Positions 36,436 through 44,958 of a stretch of 64,000 nt of DNA are shown in pieces (the first letter of the stretch is position 1; each line of letters opens with the position of its first letter). Source of the DNA: UBA822 sp036336795 (GTDB lineage: Bacteria; Gemmatimonadota; Gemmatimonadetes; Longimicrobiales; Gaopeijiaceae); NCBI GenBank assembly GCA_036336795.1, contig JAYZFL010000007.1:1-64000 (forward strand), written 5' to 3'. The notes under the pieces were generated by a model. That model had not been told where the DNA came from, did not search any database, and worked only from the letters and a program-made list of their open reading frames with translations. The position numbers and the translations under genes were made by a program.

Positions 36436-37482
36436 ATGAGAGTCGTGGTCCTCCTAGGAGGGGTATCTGAAGAGCGCGAAGTTTCCCTCGTGTCCGGTTG
36501 CCAGGTTGCCGCTGCACTCAGGGAGTCCGGACACGACGTGGTTGCGATAGATCCTGCGGACGGAATGCTCAGCCAGCGAGACGAAGAAGAGATTCTGTCT
36601 ACCGGTGTTCGGCTCCTTCCCCCAGGGGCGATTGCCGATGCGGGGGCCTTGGCGGCTCCATTTACGATGCCGGAAGAGATCCCTGCCGCCGATGTGGTTT
36701 TTCCTGCTCTCCATGGCGGTATGGGTGAGGACGGGACACTTCAGGCCCTCCTCGACATCGGTGGGATTACGTATACTGGAAGCGGCGTACTTGGATGCGC
36801 GCTCTCGATGGATAAAGACGTCACGAAGCGGATCCTCCGGGATGCGGATATCCCGACCCCGGACTGGCTTGTGAATCCCACGGTCGACAATGCGATTCAG
36901 CAGCTGGGCTTGCCCCTTATCGCGAAACCAGTGGCCGGAGGATCATCGGTGGGACTTTGCTTGCTCCGCGATTACGAGGGAGTGGAGAAGGACATCGCGG
37001 AGGAGGAATCAGGATCCAGGGAGCGGCCGGGACGTACCCCTATCAAGACGAACTTCCACGTCCCGTCTATGATGTACGAGGTGTTTGTGGCGGGACGGGA
37101 GTTCACTGTGGGCATTGTAGGAGGGGAACCTCTCCCAGTGGGCGAGATCATATCGACTCATGAGTTGTTTGACTACGAGTGCAAGTACCAGTCGGAGATG
37201 GCTGACGAAGTCTTTCCGGCCGACATTTCAGACGGGCTCACCCGGACACTTCAGGAGCGAGCGCTCAAGGTCCACCGATTGCTTCGACTGCGAGACTTCT
37301 CCAGAGTCGACTTCATGGTCGATGAAGGAGGCAAAGCTTGGTGTCTTGAGGCGAACGCCCTGCCCGGCATGACTGCAAATAGTCTCCTTCCCAAAGCTGC
37401 ATGGGCAGCCGGCACTTCCTTTCCGGAGTTTTGTGATCGCATCGTGCGGATGGCAGCAGACCGTATTTCCGTAGGTGACTAA
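36436..37482 (+). CDS. ddl: D-alanine--D-alanine ligase
   Basis: 348 residues. Makes the D-Ala-D-Ala end of peptidoglycan precursors with ATP. The ATP-grasp features are in order: VLLGGVSEEREVS at the start, PALHGGMGEDGTLQALLDIGGITYTGSG (substrate loop), IAKPVAGGSSVGL, YEVFVAGREFTVGIVG, DFMVDEGGKAWCLEANALPGMT (metal Glu and Asn). GAAGGA lies five bases before the ATG; the gap to cbs is seven bases. The normal DdlB/VanA-type selectivity positions were not examined. Confidence 0.95.
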   Translation: MRVVVLLGGVSEEREVSLVSGCQVAAALRESGHDVVAIDPADGMLSQRDEEEILSTGVRLLPPGAIADAGALAAPFTMPEEIPAADVVFPALHGGMGEDGTLQALLDIGGITYTGSGVLGCALSMDKDVTKRILRDADIPTPDWLVNPTVDNAIQQLGLPLIAKPVAGGSSVGLCLLRDYEGVEKDIAEEESGSRERPGRTPIKTNFHVPSMMYEVFVAGREFTVGIVGGEPLPVGEIISTHELFDYECKYQSEMADEVFPADISDGLTRTLQERALKVHRLLRLRDFSRVDFMVDEGGKAWCLEANALPGMTANSLLPKAAWAAGTSFPEFCDRIVRMAADRISVGD

Positions 37483-37614
37483 ACCCGGTTGCTGTAGAGA
37501 AATGGACCCAGATTCGACTTTAGGAACTTGCTCGAAAGGAGCGGGGTTTGAAGTTATGATCTTGGATGTGGCACTGGTTTCATGTTTTGTGGTGTTTAGG
37601 GCGGAGAATAGTCT

Positions 37615-38457
37615 TTGAGAAGTACTGGGCATTACGGCTTTGGTCAGATAAACCTCAGTTACAATATGACCCCATGGGTCAAACGACTTCTGATCGCGAA
37701 CACGATGGCTTTCGTGATCAGTCAGGTCGTCGGTCCCATGTTTGTTTTTGAATGGTTCGCATTCCAGCCCGCCAAGGTACTCGTCCGGCCGTGGGGTGTG
37801 CTCACATATATGTTCCTCCACGGCGACTTCTGGCATGTCTTCATGAACATGTTGGTCCTCTTTTTCTTCGGGCCTCCCTTGGAGTCGAAATGGGGATCTC
37901 GGGGGTTCATTCGGTACTATCTTGCGTGTGGTCTTGGTGGCGTGGCGCTCAGTTTCCTCTTTGTTTCCCACACGATCATTGGTGCCTCGGCCGCTGTATA
38001 CGGCGTCATGCTAGCTTTCGCGATGGCGTGGCCGGAAGCCCCGATCTATGTCTGGGGAATTTTCCCCGTGAAGGCCAAGTGGCTGGTCATGTTCCTTTTT
38101 CTTGTGACCTTCACGAGCGCTTTTGGCGGAGCTGGCGGAGGGGTCGCTCACTTCGCACACCTAGGTGGTTTTGTGGCTGGGTTCTTATATCTCAAGGCCG
38201 ACTGGCGGGCTGCACGCGCAGTCCAGAACTTGGGCAAGGCAGCGCGGATCCGGCGATTTGCGATTGTTTCTCGAGAAGGAGTCAAGAGTGGCTCGAGTGA
38301 TCGGCGTGAACAGGCGGATGCGGAACCTCAAGATGAAACAGTATTGGATGCTGTGGATCGGGTGCTGGACAAGATCTCTGCTGAGGGTATGAGATCGCTT
38401 ACGGAGGCCGAGAAGCGACTCCTGGACGAAGTGTCGAAGAAGCACCGCACGAACTGA
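37615..38457 (+). CDS. Rhomboid-family intramembrane serine protease
   Basis: 280 residues. Six membrane helices. The catalytic Ser125 is in GASAAVYG and the catalytic His is in HFAHLGG (179-185). The conserved HxxxN of helix 2 is present as HVFMNM (74-79), and the L1 loop WR-type region reads LVRPWGVLTYMFLHGDFWH. A cytoplasmic tail of about 80 residues, charged and helical, ends the protein (VLDAVDRVLDKISAEGMRSLTEAEKRLLDEVSKKH). Start TTG 37615; ATG 37666 would remove 17 residues. It cleaves membrane proteins within the bilayer; the substrate is unknown. Confidence 0.93.
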   Translation: MRSTGHYGFGQINLSYNMTPWVKRLLIANTMAFVISQVVGPMFVFEWFAFQPAKVLVRPWGVLTYMFLHGDFWHVFMNMLVLFFFGPPLESKWGSRGFIRYYLACGLGGVALSFLFVSHTIIGASAAVYGVMLAFAMAWPEAPIYVWGIFPVKAKWLVMFLFLVTFTSAFGGAGGGVAHFAHLGGFVAGFLYLKADWRAARAVQNLGKAARIRRFAIVSREGVKSGSSDRREQADAEPQDETVLDAVDRVLDKISAEGMRSLTEAEKRLLDEVSKKHRTN

Positions 38458-38488
38458 ATCTTCGTGGGGTCCCGGACTCGAAAATGTC

Positions 38489-38517
38489 TTGACCCCTATC
38501 GGTGCCCCATCTAGAAT
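38489..38517 (+). promoter_or_regulatory. Sigma-70-type promoter of the EF-G-like gene
   Basis: TTGACC (38489-38494), a 17-bp spacer and TAGAAT (38512-38517) match consensus at five of six positions each. It predicts a start near 38524 and a 43-base leader with AGGAG before the ATG at 38567. This is the best promoter seen in the window. Confidence 0.72.
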
Positions 38518-38566
38518 CACCGTCCCCTCGAAAAAGCGATATGGTACACACTTGCAGGAGACATAG

Positions 38567-40666
38567 ATGGGGTCCGTTAAAGAGTACGTAACTGATAAAA
38601 TCAGGAATGTCGTCGTTCTGGGCCACGGTGGGACCGGAAAAACAACCCTCATTGACGCTCTCTGTTTCACTTCTGGGTCGTCACAGCGGAAAGGGAATGT
38701 CAGTGAGGGCCATGCCCTTACAATGTACACTGAGGAGGAGGCGAACCACGGTATCTCTCTCCAGTGTACACCGGCGTTTGCAGAGTACGCGGGGCACAAG
38801 ATCAACCTGCTGGACACACCGGGCTTCATTGACTTCGTTGGAGAGATGCTAGCAGCTATACGGGTAGCGGACTCCGCGGTCATTGTCGTCAGCGCCACCT
38901 CCGGAGTGGAGGTAGGCACTGAAACTGTCTGGGAACATGCCGAAAGCCGGGGGATTCCCCGGCTTTTTTTTGTCTCGATGATGGACAAGGAGCATGCCTC
39001 CTTCGATCGCGTGTATCAGGAGATCAAGTCAAGGATGACTGAGAAGGTCGTTCCCGTGGAGATCCCGATCGGCGAAGGGCCCGACTTCCGTGGGATCATT
39101 AACCTCTTCAGTGGGCGCGCCCACATCTATAAGGCCGGAACGCAAACAGGCGAGTACGACGAGACCGACATCCCGGAAGATCTCCAAACGAAGTTCGACG
39201 ACTGGGAGACCGAACTGCAGGAGACGCTTGCCACGACCGACGAACGCCTACTAGAGCAATATCTAGAGGGAGAGAAGATCACCCGCGAGGAGGCCATTGA
39301 GGCCATGGCCCTAGGGGTCGCACGGGGTGAAGTGATCCCACTCTTTTGTGGTTCTGCGGAGCAATCTTACGGGATGAAAGCATTACTGAAGAAGATCGTC
39401 GAGCTTTGCCCCAGTCCGGCGGAGACCGGAGGCGAGCTGGCCCAGCGCGTGGGTGTGGAAGAAGAGGTCCTCCTCTCAGCTTCAGACGACGATATGTTCT
39501 CCGCTTTGATCTACAAGACGGCGGCTGAGCCACACGTAGGGGAGCTTTCGCACTTTCGAATCACCAGCGGGTCTGTGAGTAACGGGCAGGAGGTGAAAAA
39601 TGGGGAGCGTGGCGGTACCGTGAAGCTGAACCACCTATCTGTGCCCATGGGGAGAGACCGCATTGAGGTTTCCAAGCTTCACGCGGGAGATCTAGGTGTG
39701 GTCGCAAAGCTCAAGGCTGCTCACACTAATGACACTCTCTGTGACATGTCCCGGCCTGTGGTTCTTGAAAAGATCAAGTTTCCGGAGCCGGAGATCGCAG
39801 TGGCCATCAGAGGACGGGCCCGTGGTGACGAGGATAAGTTGGGCGAAGTTCTTCCAAAGCTCCACGAAGAAGATCCTACCTTCGTGGCCGAGTTCGATCC
39901 GGAACTCCACCAGACGATCGCCCGAGGTCTAGGCGAGCTACATTTGACCGTCCAGATGGAGCGCATGCAGCGGAAATATGGAGTTGGTGTCGAGATGGAG
40001 CAGCCGAAAATCGGCTACCGTGAGACCATTACCAAGGAGGCCGAGGGGCAGGGTCGCCACAAGAAGCAATCCGGTGGACGGGGCCAATTCGGAGATTGCT
40101 GGATCCGCCTGAGGCCTAGGCCCTCCGGCCAGGGATATGAGTTCGTGAACAAAATCAAGGGTGGCGTGATTCCGACCAAGTTCGTCCCCTCGGTGAACAA
40201 GGGTATCGTAGAGGCGGCCCAGCGTGGAATCCTCGCCGGTTTCCCTTGCGTCGACTTCGAGGCGGAGTGCTACGACGGATCGTACCATTCGGTAGACTCG
40301 AGCGATATTGCGTTTAAGCTGGCCGGGTCCACTGCGTTCAAGAACGTAGCAGGGAAATGCCGACCCGTAATCCTTGAGCCTATCATCGAGGTAACGGTAA
40401 CCACACCTGACAACTACGTGGGTGATATCATGAGTGACATGAATCAGCGTCGCGGAAAGGTGCTCGGGATGGAGCCGTCCGGGGGCCGCACGACTGTCAA
40501 GGCTCTAGTGCCTGAAGCCGAGCTCTATAAGTATTCAACTTCGCTTCGAGCCATCACACAGGGCCGTGCGCACCACAGCCGGAACTTCTCGGGATATGAG
40601 TCTGTCCCAGAGCATGAGGTGCCCAGGGTGATCGCAGCGTCAAAGGAAGCCTCCGAGGCGTCGTAA
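38567..40666 (+). CDS. Elongation factor G-like translational GTPase
   Basis: 699 residues with all five EF-G domains. G1 is GHGGTGKTTL (19-28), G3 DTPGF (83-87). At G4, where NKxD reads guanine, the sequence is VSMMDKEH (136-143): only the Asp is kept. Switch I is EEEANHGISLQ instead of the near-invariant ERERGITI form. Domain IV has SGGRGQFGDCWIRL and the tip region PTKFVPSVNKGI; domain V includes VTTPDNYVGDIMSDMNQRRGKV. These features mark an EF-G paralogue (EF-G2-like) rather than the main translocase, whose gene normally sits with rpsL, rpsG and tuf. A terminator-like hairpin lies inside codons 126-135. Confidence 0.88.
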   Translation: MGSVKEYVTDKIRNVVVLGHGGTGKTTLIDALCFTSGSSQRKGNVSEGHALTMYTEEEANHGISLQCTPAFAEYAGHKINLLDTPGFIDFVGEMLAAIRVADSAVIVVSATSGVEVGTETVWEHAESRGIPRLFFVSMMDKEHASFDRVYQEIKSRMTEKVVPVEIPIGEGPDFRGIINLFSGRAHIYKAGTQTGEYDETDIPEDLQTKFDDWETELQETLATTDERLLEQYLEGEKITREEAIEAMALGVARGEVIPLFCGSAEQSYGMKALLKKIVELCPSPAETGGELAQRVGVEEEVLLSASDDDMFSALIYKTAAEPHVGELSHFRITSGSVSNGQEVKNGERGGTVKLNHLSVPMGRDRIEVSKLHAGDLGVVAKLKAAHTNDTLCDMSRPVVLEKIKFPEPEIAVAIRGRARGDEDKLGEVLPKLHEEDPTFVAEFDPELHQTIARGLGELHLTVQMERMQRKYGVGVEMEQPKIGYRETITKEAEGQGRHKKQSGGRGQFGDCWIRLRPRPSGQGYEFVNKIKGGVIPTKFVPSVNKGIVEAAQRGILAGFPCVDFEAECYDGSYHSVDSSDIAFKLAGSTAFKNVAGKCRPVILEPIIEVTVTTPDNYVGDIMSDMNQRRGKVLGMEPSGGRTTVKALVPEAELYKYSTSLRAITQGRAHHSRNFSGYESVPEHEVPRVIAASKEASEAS
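38943..38971 (+). terminator. Intragenic terminator-like hairpin in the EF-G-like gene
   Basis: AAAGCCGGGG (38943-38952) pairs perfectly with CCCCGGCTTT (38957-38966) across the tetraloop GATT. Eight T run from 38964 to 38971. It has the exact form of an intrinsic terminator, although it lies about 380 bp inside an intact reading frame (encoding ESRGIPRLFF). Whether it terminates when ribosomes trail the polymerase is unknown. Confidence 0.5.
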
Positions 40667-40721
40667 GGCGAATACGGCTATGGTGGTAGTAGTAGTGGTG
40701 GCACAAGAAGGAGGTAGTACG

Positions 40722-41468
40722 GTGTCTGGACACAGCAAGTGGGCGACGATCAAGCGCAAAAAGGCCGCGACTGACGCCAAGCGCGGTAAGATCTTTACGA
40801 AGCTGATCCGCGAGATCACGGTGGCGGCCCGAGACGGTGGTGGTGATCCCGATTTCAATCCGCGACTTCGCCTTGGTGTGGACAATGCTAAAGCCGGCAA
40901 TATGCCTGCGGAAAACATCACCCGGGCGATAAAGAAGGGTACCGGAGAGCTTGAGGGCGTAAGCTACGAGGAGATCACCTATGAAGGGTACGGGCCGGGC
41001 GGGATAGCTCTTTACATAGAGACACTGACCGATAACCAAAAACGCACCGTAGCAGACGTGCGCCACATCCTGACCAAGCTTGGCGGAAGCCTCGGTACGA
41101 CGGGGTCGGTGGGCTGGCAGTTCGACCGTAAGGGTCAGATTTATGTGGATGCCTCTCGCTATACCGAGGAGTCGGTCTTCGAGGCTGCGATCGAGGCCGG
41201 GGCCGAGGATGTCGAGAGCGCGGGTGAGGAGTTCATCATCACGACCGAAGCGAGCACCTTCCCCAATGTGCAGGAGCGGATGAAGGCCGCGGGAATCGAA
41301 TTCGAGCGGGCCGACCTCTCGTGGGTTCCCCAAAATGAGGTGCGCGTCGAGGGGAGAGATGGCGAAAAGCTCATGAAACTCCTAGATGCCTTGGATGACA
41401 TCGACGACGTACAGCAGGTTTCGTCTAACGCAGATATCGACGAAGAGATCCTTGCTCGGGCTATTTAG
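40722..41468 (+). CDS. yebC: YebC/PmpR-family protein
   Basis: 248 residues from GTG 40722, which has a perfect AAGGAGG (40708-40714) seven bases upstream. The longer frame from 40680 would begin with a valine repeat and is not used. MSGHSKWATIKRKKAATDAKRGKIF is the family's start, followed by NPRLRLGVDNAKAGNMPAENI, YEGYGPGGIALYIETLTDN and GSLGTTGSVGWQF. YebC proteins were described as transcriptional regulators and more recently as ribosome-associated factors that help translate proline stretches. As in many bacteria it stands directly before ruvC. Confidence 0.95.
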   Translation: MSGHSKWATIKRKKAATDAKRGKIFTKLIREITVAARDGGGDPDFNPRLRLGVDNAKAGNMPAENITRAIKKGTGELEGVSYEEITYEGYGPGGIALYIETLTDNQKRTVADVRHILTKLGGSLGTTGSVGWQFDRKGQIYVDASRYTEESVFEAAIEAGAEDVESAGEEFIITTEASTFPNVQERMKAAGIEFERADLSWVPQNEVRVEGRDGEKLMKLLDALDDIDDVQQVSSNADIDEEILARAI

Positions 41469-41960
41469 GTGAATTCTGAGCTGATTCTTGGCATTGATCC
41501 GGGAACGGCTATTACCGGGTACGGCGTTGTCGCTAAGGAGTGCGGCAGCGCTATTTTGTTGGTGGAGTGTGGAGTAGTGCGGACGTCAACTGACGAGACT
41601 TTGGCGGTCCGAATTAGGGAGATCTACGATGAGGTTACTGAGATTATTGACCGTCACGGGCCCTCGGTGATCGTGGTCGAGGACGTCTTCCTAGGAAAGA
41701 ACGTACAGAGCGCCCTCAAGCTCGGACATGCCCGTGGCGCTATACTCCTTGCTGCGGCGTTGGCAGAGATTCCGGTTGCCGAATATACACCCCGAGAGAT
41801 CAAGAAGGCCGTAGTGGGAAACGGTAACGCGACCAAGGAACAGGTGGGCTTCATGGTGCAGCAGCAGCTCCGGCTCAAGACGGTTCCCACACCGTCCGAT
41901 GCGGCCGATGGAGTGGCTGCAGCGCTGTGCTATTGCGTCATGGGAACGCTAAAAGTGTGA
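41469..41960 (+). CDS. ruvC: Holliday junction resolvase RuvC
   Basis: 163 residues. Cuts Holliday junctions made by recombination. Acidic active-site residues: Asp10 in GIDPGTA, the Glu in VVEDVFLGKN, and the Asp pair in PSDAADGVAAALCY. GTG start immediately after the yebC stop, without a clear ribosome site, so it is probably coupled. RuvA and RuvB follow, giving the complete RuvABC resolvasome. Confidence 0.96.
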   Translation: MNSELILGIDPGTAITGYGVVAKECGSAILLVECGVVRTSTDETLAVRIREIYDEVTEIIDRHGPSVIVVEDVFLGKNVQSALKLGHARGAILLAAALAEIPVAEYTPREIKKAVVGNGNATKEQVGFMVQQQLRLKTVPTPSDAADGVAAALCYCVMGTLKV

Positions 41961-42008
41961 GGGCGTGTTCGGCAGTTCTGTTCACGTGCCTCCCACTCAG
42001 GTGCACCT

Positions 42009-42599
42009 GTGATTAGTCGTCTCAGAGGCACGCTCCTATCTCGCGAGCCCGACTACGTCGAGGTGGAGACGGCCGGAGGCGTGGTGTACGAGGTACAAAT
42101 TCCACTTTCGATCCTAGAATACCTACCCACACCACCTGCGCCGGAGTTCGAGATTCGCATACTCCAGGTAGTCCGGGAGGACTCAGTCAAGCTCTACGGT
42201 TTCATGGAGCTCCATGAACGCGAGCTGTTCGCTCGACTCTTGGGGGCGTCCGGGGTGGGGCCCAAGGTGGCTTTGGCCATGCTCTCTACCTACTCGGCGC
42301 CGCGTCTGGCTCGTGTTTTGGTCGAGAAGGATGTGAACGCCCTTAAGCAAGTAAGCGGGATCGGAAAGAAAACCGCTGAGCGTATAATCCTCGAGTTGAC
42401 GGATAAGATTGAGGACCTCGCGATCGGTCTGGAGGGCGAATCGGCCGGCCCATCGTCTAGAGCGCAGGAAGCGGTAGCAGCGCTGGTAGCTTTGGGGTAT
42501 GAGTTCGTGGACGCGGACACAGCCGTTCGGAGTGCTATAGCCGATAGTGATGTAGGAGACATCGATGAGTTAGTCCGCCGGGTGTTAGCGAAAGGTTGA
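42009..42599 (+). CDS. ruvA: Holliday junction branch-migration protein RuvA
   Basis: 196 residues. Tetramer that holds the four-way junction and loads RuvB. N-terminal OB-fold begins MISRLRGTLLSREPDYVEV. Two helix-hairpin-helix motifs are visible, GVGPKVALAML and GIGKKTAERIILEL. The C-terminal domain III (AQEAVAALVALGYEFVDADTAV) contacts RuvB. GTG start 48 bp after ruvC. Confidence 0.96.
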   Translation: MISRLRGTLLSREPDYVEVETAGGVVYEVQIPLSILEYLPTPPAPEFEIRILQVVREDSVKLYGFMELHERELFARLLGASGVGPKVALAMLSTYSAPRLARVLVEKDVNALKQVSGIGKKTAERIILELTDKIEDLAIGLEGESAGPSSRAQEAVAALVALGYEFVDADTAVRSAIADSDVGDIDELVRRVLAKG

Positions 42600-42630
42600 C
42601 CATGACGACGAGCACGAAGGCCACGGTAAG

Positions 42631-43674
42631 ATGACCGAGCGACACGAGGTCACCACACCCGAGGCGCTTCCGGAAGACACCACAGTAGAGCCGTCCCTCC
42701 GGCCGCAGCGCCTAGAAGAATTTATCGGCCAAGACAAAGTCCGGGAGACTCTGTCGATCGCTATCGAAGCCGCCAGACAGCGTCGAGAACCCCTGGACCA
42801 CCTACTCTTCCACAGCCCGCCGGGACTTGGTAAGACCACGTTAGCCTCTCTCATCGCTCGCGAGATGGGGGCTAGCTTTAAGGGTACGTCGGGGCCTGTC
42901 CTAGAGAAGCCTGCGGACTTGGTGGGAATGCTTACCAACCAACGGGAAGGAGATGTGATTTTCATCGACGAGATCCACCGGCTTCGACCCATTATTGAGG
43001 AATTCTTGTACCCCGCCATGGAGGATTGGCGGGTGGAAATCCGGCTAGCTGATGGACCTCGAGCTCAAACCATGACTATGGACATCGAGAAGTTCACGCT
43101 TGTGGGGGCCACCACTCGATTCGGGCTCCTCACTGCACCCATGCGAGCGCGCTTTGGCATCATCCAGCGCCTAAACTTCTATCCACCCCAAGAGTTAGCT
43201 GTGATCGTGGCTCGGAGCTCAGAGATTATAGGAGTGGAGTGCTCGACGAAGGGTGCCCGCATCCTCGCCCACAGGGCCCGTGGAACCCCTCGAGTGGCCA
43301 ACCGACTGCTCCGCCGGGTCCGAGATTTTGCTCAGGTGAGGGCTGAGGGTGTGATTACCGAGGCGGTGGCTGAGGAAGCTCTGGCTATGCTGGACGTGGA
43401 CGAGTATGGGTTAGACGAGATGGACACACGCGTACTCAAGACCCTCATTGAGAAGTTCGAGGGCGGTCCTGTGGGGCTCCAGACCCTGGCTGTGGCTTTG
43501 GGGGAGGATGTCTCCACACTGGAAGAGGTCTACGAGCCATTCCTCATCCAAGAGGGTTTCATCATGAGGACGCCGCGTGGACGGGTGGCTACAGTTCGAG
43601 CCTACGAGCGGTTTGGGTACAAAGCGCCGTGGGAAGATGGGCCCGGCGGTAGCCAGTCATCGTTGTTTGGGTGA
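42631..43674 (+). CDS. ruvB: Holliday junction helicase RuvB
   Basis: 347 residues. AAA+ motor of branch migration. LRPQRLEEFIGQDKV opens the ATPase domain, Walker A is PPGLGKTTLAS, Walker B is VIFIDEIHRL, sensor 1 lies in GATTRFGLLTAP with the arginine finger in MRARFGI, and sensor 2 is in HRARGTPRVANRLLRRVRDFA. A winged-helix DNA-binding end follows. It lies 31 bp after ruvA on the same strand. Confidence 0.97.
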   Translation: MTERHEVTTPEALPEDTTVEPSLRPQRLEEFIGQDKVRETLSIAIEAARQRREPLDHLLFHSPPGLGKTTLASLIAREMGASFKGTSGPVLEKPADLVGMLTNQREGDVIFIDEIHRLRPIIEEFLYPAMEDWRVEIRLADGPRAQTMTMDIEKFTLVGATTRFGLLTAPMRARFGIIQRLNFYPPQELAVIVARSSEIIGVECSTKGARILAHRARGTPRVANRLLRRVRDFAQVRAEGVITEAVAEEALAMLDVDEYGLDEMDTRVLKTLIEKFEGGPVGLQTLAVALGEDVSTLEEVYEPFLIQEGFIMRTPRGRVATVRAYERFGYKAPWEDGPGGSQSSLFG

Positions 43675-43801
43675 AGGTGTGTACGACTGGCATGAGAGAG
43701 AATCGTTGGTCTGTGGATGGGGGGTTTCGGGAGAACGCGCGGTAACTGTGACACGGATTCTGGACCTGACGTAGGCGTGTGATAGAGGGATCAGGTATTC
43801 T

Positions 43802-44878
43802 GTGAAGGACGGCACACGGGTCTCTGATTACGAATACGATCTTCCCTTTGGGCGGATAGCTCGATACCCGACCGAGCGCCGGGATCGCAGTCGGTTACTC
43901 GTGGCGCCTCGGAATGGCGGGCCGTTCCAGCATAGGGTTTTCTCCGATTTGGTTGACCTGCTCAATCCAGGTGATGTTCTGGTAGTGAACGAGAGCCAAG
44001 TCAACTCTGTACGGCTGCTGGGGCGTAAACCCACAGGCGCGTATTCAGAGATTCTGTTACTCCGGCCCTGCACCCGGGGTCGCGTTGTTTCGGCTCTCAA
44101 TCCAGAATCGGACGAGCCGACCATGTGGGAAGCACTGGTGCGGCCCGGTGGCAAGCTGAAGCCAGGCCGTGTAGTGAACATCGCTCCGGGTTTCGAAGTT
44201 CAAATCGTGGATGGCATGACGGGAGGTGGGAGGATCGTAAGGCTAGTAGTGGAAGGCTCGATCCGGGAGGCGCTGTCAGCGCACGGCCACGTCCCTCTCC
44301 CACCTTACCTGGAGAGGGAGGACGAATCGTTGGACCGGGAGCGCTATCAGACCGTGTATGCACGCGTTCCCGGATCGGCAGCAGCACCCACCGCGGGGTT
44401 ACACTTCACTCCCGAGTTGTTGGATGCAATTGACGCTAGGGGGGTGGAGCGAGTAGCGGTCACCCTGGATGTGGGCGTGGGGACGTTCAGGCCTGTTGAG
44501 GTTGAGGATCCCGCCGAGCATGAGATGCACCATGAGAGCTATTTCGTGTCTACAGAAACGGCGAGAGTGATCAACGCTGCGCGGGCGGAGGGACGGCTTG
44601 TCTGGGCAGTCGGCACCACGGTGGTGCGGACTCTTGAGAGTACAGCCCGTGAAGGGTTGGTGAGAGCGGGGGGCGGAGTGACGGATTTATTCATTCGTCC
44701 TCCCTACCATTTCCTAGTGGTAGACGGACTACTGACGAACTTTCACCTACCGCGGTCCACTCTCTTGATGCTAGTAGCGGCGTTCGGTGGATACGAGCGC
44801 ACACTGGACGTTTACAGGGAAGCAATCCGTGAGAGCTATCGCTTCTACTCTTATGGTGATGCGATGGCGATAGGGTGA
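43802..44878 (+). CDS. queA: tRNA preQ1(34) S-adenosylmethionine ribosyltransferase-isomerase
   Basis: 358 residues. Transfers the ribosyl part of SAM to preQ1 in tRNA, giving epoxyqueuosine. Signature parts: YDLPFGRIARYPTERRDRSRLLV, VFSDLVDLLNPGDVLVVNESQV, YQTVYARVPGSAAAPTAGLHFTPELL, LDVGVGTFRPVEVED, VWAVGTTVVRTLES and NFHLPRSTLLMLVAAFGG. GTG start. It lies 127 bp after ruvB. The window also has tgt, the earlier step, about 4.5 kb away. A hairpin overlaps its stop codon. Confidence 0.96.
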   Translation: MKDGTRVSDYEYDLPFGRIARYPTERRDRSRLLVAPRNGGPFQHRVFSDLVDLLNPGDVLVVNESQVNSVRLLGRKPTGAYSEILLLRPCTRGRVVSALNPESDEPTMWEALVRPGGKLKPGRVVNIAPGFEVQIVDGMTGGGRIVRLVVEGSIREALSAHGHVPLPPYLEREDESLDRERYQTVYARVPGSAAAPTAGLHFTPELLDAIDARGVERVAVTLDVGVGTFRPVEVEDPAEHEMHHESYFVSTETARVINAARAEGRLVWAVGTTVVRTLESTAREGLVRAGGGVTDLFIRPPYHFLVVDGLLTNFHLPRSTLLMLVAAFGGYERTLDVYREAIRESYRFYSYGDAMAIG

Positions 44879-44902
44879 AGATGCGCACACGGGAATCTTC
44901 AC
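44875..44902. other. Hairpin between convergent queA and DUF5916 genes
   Basis: GTGAAGAT (44875-44882) and ATCTTCAC (44895-44902) form an eight-pair stem with a 12-base loop, overlapping the queA stop. Both flanking genes end towards it, which fits a two-way end signal. No T run follows on either strand, so termination is only a guess. Confidence 0.35.
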
Positions 44903-44958
44903 GGCGGTTTCGTCGCGCCACCCCCCACCAGCAAGGGTGCGATTAAGACCAACAGCGA

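Noticed and set aside
40680..40721. Upstream ATG giving YebC a valine-rich extension
   Set aside because: The canonical start MSGHSKW at GTG 40722 has a perfect AAGGAGG. The upstream codons are a GTA/GTG simple repeat.
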